64,000 nt of DNA, taken from Platynereis dumerilii. Lineage: Eukaryota > Annelida > Polychaeta > Phyllodocida > Nereididae. Numbering within the stretch: position 1 is the first letter of the stretch; the number at the start of each line of letters is the position of its first letter. This document shows positions 59,190 through 64,000 of the stretch, in pieces. A program made the translations under genes and the position numbers. The stretch is from the NCBI GenBank assembly GCA_026936325.1, contig JAPTHN010000003.1, positions 79,783,006 to 79,847,005 of the forward strand, read 5' to 3'. The notes under the pieces were generated by a model. That model did not search any database. It was not told the origin of the DNA and was given only the letters and a program-made list of their open reading frames with translations.

Positions 59190-59403
59190 TGAAGCACATC
59201 ATATTAGGCAAACTCACTAACTGTCACCCCTCTCAAAATAAAAAGCTGAAGAACTTGCATGTAATTACTATAGCTTTTACAGTATAAACATGACTTTCAT
59301 AACAATCAGGCAAATAAAGCCAGCAATGAGGCCAAACAACACTGGCAATGGTGTTGGGAATTGGAGCCCATATGGATATGCCTTGCTGAGCCAGCTTGAT
59401 TGA
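59190..59403 (+). pseudogene. Conserved frame ending LLSQLD in the three-copy unit
   Basis: A short plus-strand frame ending SPYGYALLSQLD-stop is kept with the same stop in copy B (50113-50325) and copy A (26579-26803, minus). The stretch FYSINMTFITIRQIKPAMRP just before it is also in frame in all three. It may be the tail of an ancient protein carried by the unit, or only recent shared ancestry. No family is recognised. Confidence 0.3.
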
Positions 59404-59712
59404 AGCAATGGACTCCAATTTGTGTCAATGACCGAGCTTGCTATGCCACAATGCAAATTTAGCCATATGAGATGGTTTGGCTAAATCAACATAACGGGGA
59501 AAATTTCAATATAACGTCTGCGGTACATGTAGTAGTTGCTTGCAAGAGAAAGGGTTGGTTGGTCAGTTGGTTGATGTATTGATGAGTTGTTTGATTGGTT
59601 TGAGTGTTGTTGGTTGGGAAGTTTGTGTATTGGTTCAACTTGGTTAAGCTGGTGTATTTGATTGTTGGTTGGTTGTTTTCATGTTAAGTTGGGAAGACAG
59701 ATATTTGTGCCA

Positions 59713-61815
59713 CTCAACAGTGAAAATTAGCATTATGTACACTGTTGTACATATAGTCATGTCCAATGGTTTGGCATTTCATTCAATGGACCCTGGAGCA
59801 TTGAAGCATGAGATGTGACATCACAATGGTGTCACCGTGGTGACGTCTCAACCTCTCTTTCACATCAGCAGTTGTTTATTTTTGTAGTAAAGATTTTGTA
59901 TCACTAAAAAAAGAGGGGGTGCAAAACAAGGGTGCCGGAACAGGAGGGGCAGGGGGGGCAATTGCCCCTCCTGCCCTTGTCCGAGGGGGGCAGGGGGGGC
60001 AAGGGTGCCCTTCAGACCTTAAAGAAAAAATCAAATATTAGGCCTCATTTTACTAATTTTAGGCACAAATTAATAAGTATATTTAAAATTATTATTGACT
60101 CTCTATTCAAATTTTGTCACGCGAAATTGGTGCGAATATGATTTGCCCTTTTTCGTCTGACCGCCCCTGCCGCCCGCGATTCCTTCCGGCACCCCTGGTG
60201 CAAAATGGTGGTTACTGACACACAACCACTATAACCCTTCATCCCTGGAAAATCTTTTTTTTTTGTAATGGTGATTGCTCTGAAATAAGACTTGTTTGTG
60301 ATTAATTTTTTTTACGCAATTTGGCTCGTAATTTTCATAATTTTCATAAATTTCTTATGATAATAAGGGGTTTCATGGTACAAAACAATTATGGGTAAAT
60401 TGTGGGACATGAGATATGAACACCCTCGAATTTCATGTACAACTCGGCCTAAAGGCCTCGTTGTACAATGACATTCTCGGTTGTACAAGAGGTGTTCAAC
60501 TTATTTTGACAAAAATGAAAACAGCCACAAAATTGAGAATTTTTGCTATTTTGAGCCAAAATTGCTGTGAGTGATCAATATGATGCTCATCTTTCATGTC
60601 CTGTCACTTAAATATCTCAGAAATATAGCAACGGTAATTTATTGAATTTTGTTTGGAAGGTGTGGTAAAATACCTTTTGAGGGGTGGTTTCACTGCCTCA
60701 GGCATACTGTCTTGTGTCATGGGAGATGATTATGGTATTTATTTGAGCTAATGTTCACTGTGAACCACTGCACAAAGAAACAATTGGATGGCACCCTTGT
60801 GAGGGGTTTCAAAATTGATTCGCCTGGTTATGGTTCGTTGCCAAATCTGGGGTGATAAACAAAATGAGATCAGTGGCTGAGTTCTATAATCAGCTTATTC
60901 ATACAAAGATGGCACAGCTTTCCAGTAACACTATAGGAGGTGGATACATGTTCATATATGACTTCTGAAAGTGTAAGCTCAAAAAAATAAAGGCGAAAAT
61001 AATAGTTTTGAAAAAAAAAAGTGTAGGAAAACAAGGAATCTTGAATCTATACTCCGCCTGAAACTGTTAAACATAAGACCATAAAAGTTTTACACTGAAT
61101 AGAACTAAGCTTCATCTGCCAGACTACACCAATTAATTAGTGGTTTTCAGCATAAAAGAAATTTACAGTGCGCTTTAAAGTTAGAAGATCGAAAAGTTCA
61201 GCAATCCAGTACGAAAAATCATGCATAAATTGTCCGTTGATTAGACACAGAAAAAGTCACACTTTCACCTCTAGAATTTCAAATAGGATAGCTCAATACC
61301 TGCCTAGCGTAAATCTAAAATATGTCTCAGAAAGAATGTTCCTAAGTTCCTTCCACAGAGAGAAAAGCAATAGTATTCATTAAAAGACTGTTTGGGGGCC
61401 ATGGCACTTAAATCACGTTAAAATATCTAAAAGTAAAAGCAAGCAGTATTGCTGTACTTTGTTGGATTGGTTACCCGAAGGTCCACTGATGAGGTCTGAG
61501 AAGTTTAAGCAAAATTTGTATACCTTGAAAAAATTTGCAAATACATTTCTAACCACTATCACTGGCCGAAATATTGCTCTCAAAACTGATGAGAGGCCTG
61601 TCTCAGGAAAAGTTTAATAAAATTGTGCAAACTGTTCCAAAATAATTCAAATTCATGTCTGATATTGACAATACCTATAGTTAACCGTTTCTACCATCAG
61701 ACAGGAAAAAAGTGGCATTTGGCAGTTTCTGTGTATGGTTGAACTTCTTGTCAAAATAAGTTGAACACCTCTTGTACATATCTTCATGTCCCAGATTTAC
61801 CCATTAGACAACTGT
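59713..61815. other. 2.1-kb composite insertion in copy C
   Basis: Absent from copy B, which reads from GGGAAGAAAGATAT straight into ACATGAACATGTAGACAG. It contains the hAT-type MITE at 59927-60197 and an inverted pair at ~60391-60545 and 61690-61815 (AGGTGTTCAACTTATTTTGA and its inverse). A strong small palindrome lies at 60438-60470 (GTACAAC...GTTGTAC around GGCCTAAAGGCC). The frame at 61168-61383 has no recognisable domain. Probably two or more nested DNA elements. Confidence 0.6.
59927..60197. mobile_element. 271-bp hAT-type MITE
   Basis: Ends CAAGGGTGCCGGAA / TTCCGGCACCCCTG, a hAT-like tip, with the perfect 8-bp target duplication GTGCAAAA (59919-59926 and 60198-60205). The interior has a GGGGGGCAATTGCCCC palindrome near 59953-59968. 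It is too short to code for a transposase. Confidence 0.88.
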
Positions 61816-62124
61816 AATATGTACATGTAGACAGATACAATGATAGATAGATACTAGGTAGTTAGCAGAGTGGATGCATTGTCAAATACTATTTGTGTCA
61901 AACAGTGTCATTCTGGCCATGTGAAACATATAACATGAAGAAATTGACTAAAGACGCCAATGGCGACCTAAACAGCTCATTTTTGCTACATAATCCCAGA
62001 TGTTGCCTAAAGAGGGCTCCGACATGCTGCAGGATGTACTTCTTCTGGGTCATGACCTTTGACATCAAGGTCCATCCAATGTCACTTATCCGACATAACA
62101 TCCAACATTTTCACCTTCATCCTA

Positions 62125-62513
62125 CAGTACAACCCAAAATAAAGTAAGACAATTTTCTGTCAGAAGTATTCTGTTTGCCTATTTGCACTCTTTTCTCCTC
62201 TGCACCCCAAATCTCCTTATAACTCCCTTTGACTCCTTACCAACAACCTTAGCCCACATTAAGAACTCTATTTAGACAGTTACCAATGTAACTGCAATTA
62301 GAGGTGTAAAATATCAAGTAAATCAAACACAATGGAGGTGATTGAGTTTAAATTGGTGCTGTTTACAAAACTTTTAATGTAACTTTAAAAGGTAGTTTCA
62401 AGTAGGTAAAAGTAGGAAGTGATTCAGGGGTAGTCAAAAGGTATGAAAGGGTAAAGAGTTGGCTGATTCTTCCTTCCTGCTAGGGTAATCGTACTTTATT
62501 TTGGTTTGTACTG
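62125..62513. mobile_element. 389-bp TA-flanked MITE
   Basis: Ends CAGTACAACCCAAAATAAAG / CTTTATTTTGGTTTGTACTG, TA on both sides (62123-62124, 62514-62515). Copies A (near 26018) and B (near 50922) read straight through as CATCCTACTTGT, so two empty sites confirm the insertion. Tc1/mariner-type by its TA duplication. Confidence 0.92.
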
Positions 62514-64000
62514 TACTTGTGAGAAGAGATGGCTTCAACATATAGGCTTTTATCGCGGTGTCTGAATTTCTATTTTTACACATCATTTTCTTCCTTGACT
62601 GGCAGATGCTTGTTAGATGGCCAGACATAAGATTAGCTATATTAAATCTATCTGAACAGCAATTCCAATGAGTGAGGTGGCCAATACCAAGAACCAACTG
62701 AAAATTGGCAGAACTTACACAGACGAAAAAACAATCTCCTTTTTGTGCGAATGTATCAGGCTCGCCTTAAATCATATCCACCAACAGGAGATTGAGTTCT
62801 ATATGGCGCCAATGCTGTTCACACTAAAGGTAATTTAAAAGGTTCAATTTCCTGGGGGTTCTGGAACTTTAGGGTCATCAGCTGAGATAAATCGAACATT
62901 GAGCAATGTCTACTTTCAAGCACCAACAGTCTAACACCACCCTAAAATCTGCTTGTATGAAATTTCTCTTTCGCAGTCTAAAAGCGGTCATGTTTTTTTC
63001 AACAATATTCTATTTCTGTCTTCACATATGTGAAAACAAATGGCTGATCCAGTGGTTTTGATTTGGCTTGGGGCCGAGGAGCTAAGCATGCCCTGTGGAA
63101 TAAATTATAGAAACGTATACATCAAATGCAGCAATCTGAATTATATTTTCCAAAGTATTTTGCCAGTTTTTGACTTTATTTAGAATACTTTCCAAACCAT
63201 AAGCCACATTGACAATGTACAACTGGAATTCGATAGAGGTGTCACAAAACTTATCTTCAATCATGCTTAAGGGACGGAGGCATGTATTTAGTTTCCAAGA
63301 GCATGGTTACCTCAGAAGAGGTTGATTTGCATTTACTAACTTGAGACTGCTACTGCTTAACTTTTTCTCTTGGTAATCTCTCATCTCTATTCAATAAGAC
63401 CTCAATTTATATCATGGCGGGCTTTACTAACGTAAGGTTGTGGTCCCTGTGGATGGTTCCTTATCTAAGAGACTGGTAAATGTAAAAGGAAAACAAAACC
63501 ACAAGGAAAGACTATCTTACAACATAGAGCATCGAATAGACACCGCAGAGCACTGTAGCCTACTAGGCAAATTAGGCATACGCAGGCCATTGTCTCTGTG
63601 TACTTGGTAAATAATAAATACTATAGTTTATTTGTAAATAATTATTTATTGAATTGTTCATAAAGGATTTGCATTGATGTCAGAAATTCAGCATGCAGTA
63701 AGTCAAAATATATGATGAAACAGGCTTATATGTATTTATATGCAAACTTCAGGTACGAATCACCATAAAATACATGTTTTTATGAAGCCAGTCGTTATCT
63801 CCAAAGTAGGCTAAAAGGTTTGAAAACGCCAGGTCGAGCACTTAATTGTCTTGGCCTACACTACATTTAACTTTCCTGCACGCAAGTAGTGCAAAACAGG
63901 AAATCGTTGACTCCCACATCTAACTTGTGTTTGTATTTTTAGAAGCTACCTTGAGTGATGAAAACACACTTGTCCTTAAATTCGCAGAAGACACAACCAT

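Larger units (their letters stand above)
54920..64000 (+). repeat. Three-copy unit, copy C (runs off the window)
   Basis: Matches copy B from its first base (CTAGATTTGTATGG) to the LINE RT fragment at the right edge, interrupted by private insertions at 56497-57413, 59713-61815 and 62125-62513. A ~105-bp segment at 58033-58137 is also absent from B. At 63900-64000 it reaches the RT fragment, which reads LKFAEDTT as in copy A. No intact gene. The copy continues past the window end. Confidence 0.8.

Overview
This window is eukaryotic, gene-poor, AT-rich intergenic DNA made almost wholly of transposable elements and their decay products. I recognise no host gene, rRNA, tRNA or CRISPR array. The mix (BEL/Pao, Ngaro-type tyrosine-recombinase retroelement, Ty3/gypsy, CR1/L2-like LINEs, a Penelope-like element, Tc1/mariner and hAT relics, TTAA-flanked elements, tRNA-derived SINEs and many foldback MITEs) fits a marine invertebrate such as an echinoderm, hemichordate or mollusc. 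The sequence alone does not decide which.

Layout. 0-6.7 kb: a fossil BEL/Pao element between two dispersed repeats that recur on both sides in mixed orientation. 8.2-12.4 kb: a young Ngaro/DIRS-order fossil with split direct repeats and RT-RNase H and tyrosine-recombinase regions. 12.4-14.4 kb: a small MITE and a ~165-bp tandem repeat. 14.57-16.90 kb: a compact, recently inserted Ty3/gypsy fossil on the minus strand with identical 150-bp LTRs and a 5-bp target duplication. 17.0-22.7 kb: two decayed Tc1-type transposase genes pointing outward from a 4.5-kb block with CACTCTAAAA inverted ends; the block holds smaller MITEs, a SINE and an array of CCAAT-containing repeats. 24.8-30.6 kb, 46.5-52.4 kb and 54.9 kb to the right edge: three diverged copies of one ~6-kb unit (minus, plus, plus), each ending in the same LINE reverse-transcriptase fragment. 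The copies serve as empty-site controls for insertions in one another. 31.7-34.1 kb: TTAA-flanked and CACTGTAAAAT-ended elements. 34.7-35.5 kb: a Penelope-like fragment rearranged into an inverted pair with hammerhead-like motifs. 35.48-41.81 kb: a 6.3-kb TTAA-flanked foldback element with tandem repeats in its arms. 42-46.5 kb: a LINE tail and several long palindromic MITEs. 52.6-54.9 kb: a near-complete CR1-like LINE reverse-transcriptase gene between duplicate copies B and C.

There is no operon or pathway logic here. The history is nested insertion, inversion and duplication. The most noteworthy items are the TTAA-flanked giant foldback, the Penelope fragment with paired hammerhead-like motifs, and the three-copy unit with an unidentified reading frame kept in diverged copies.
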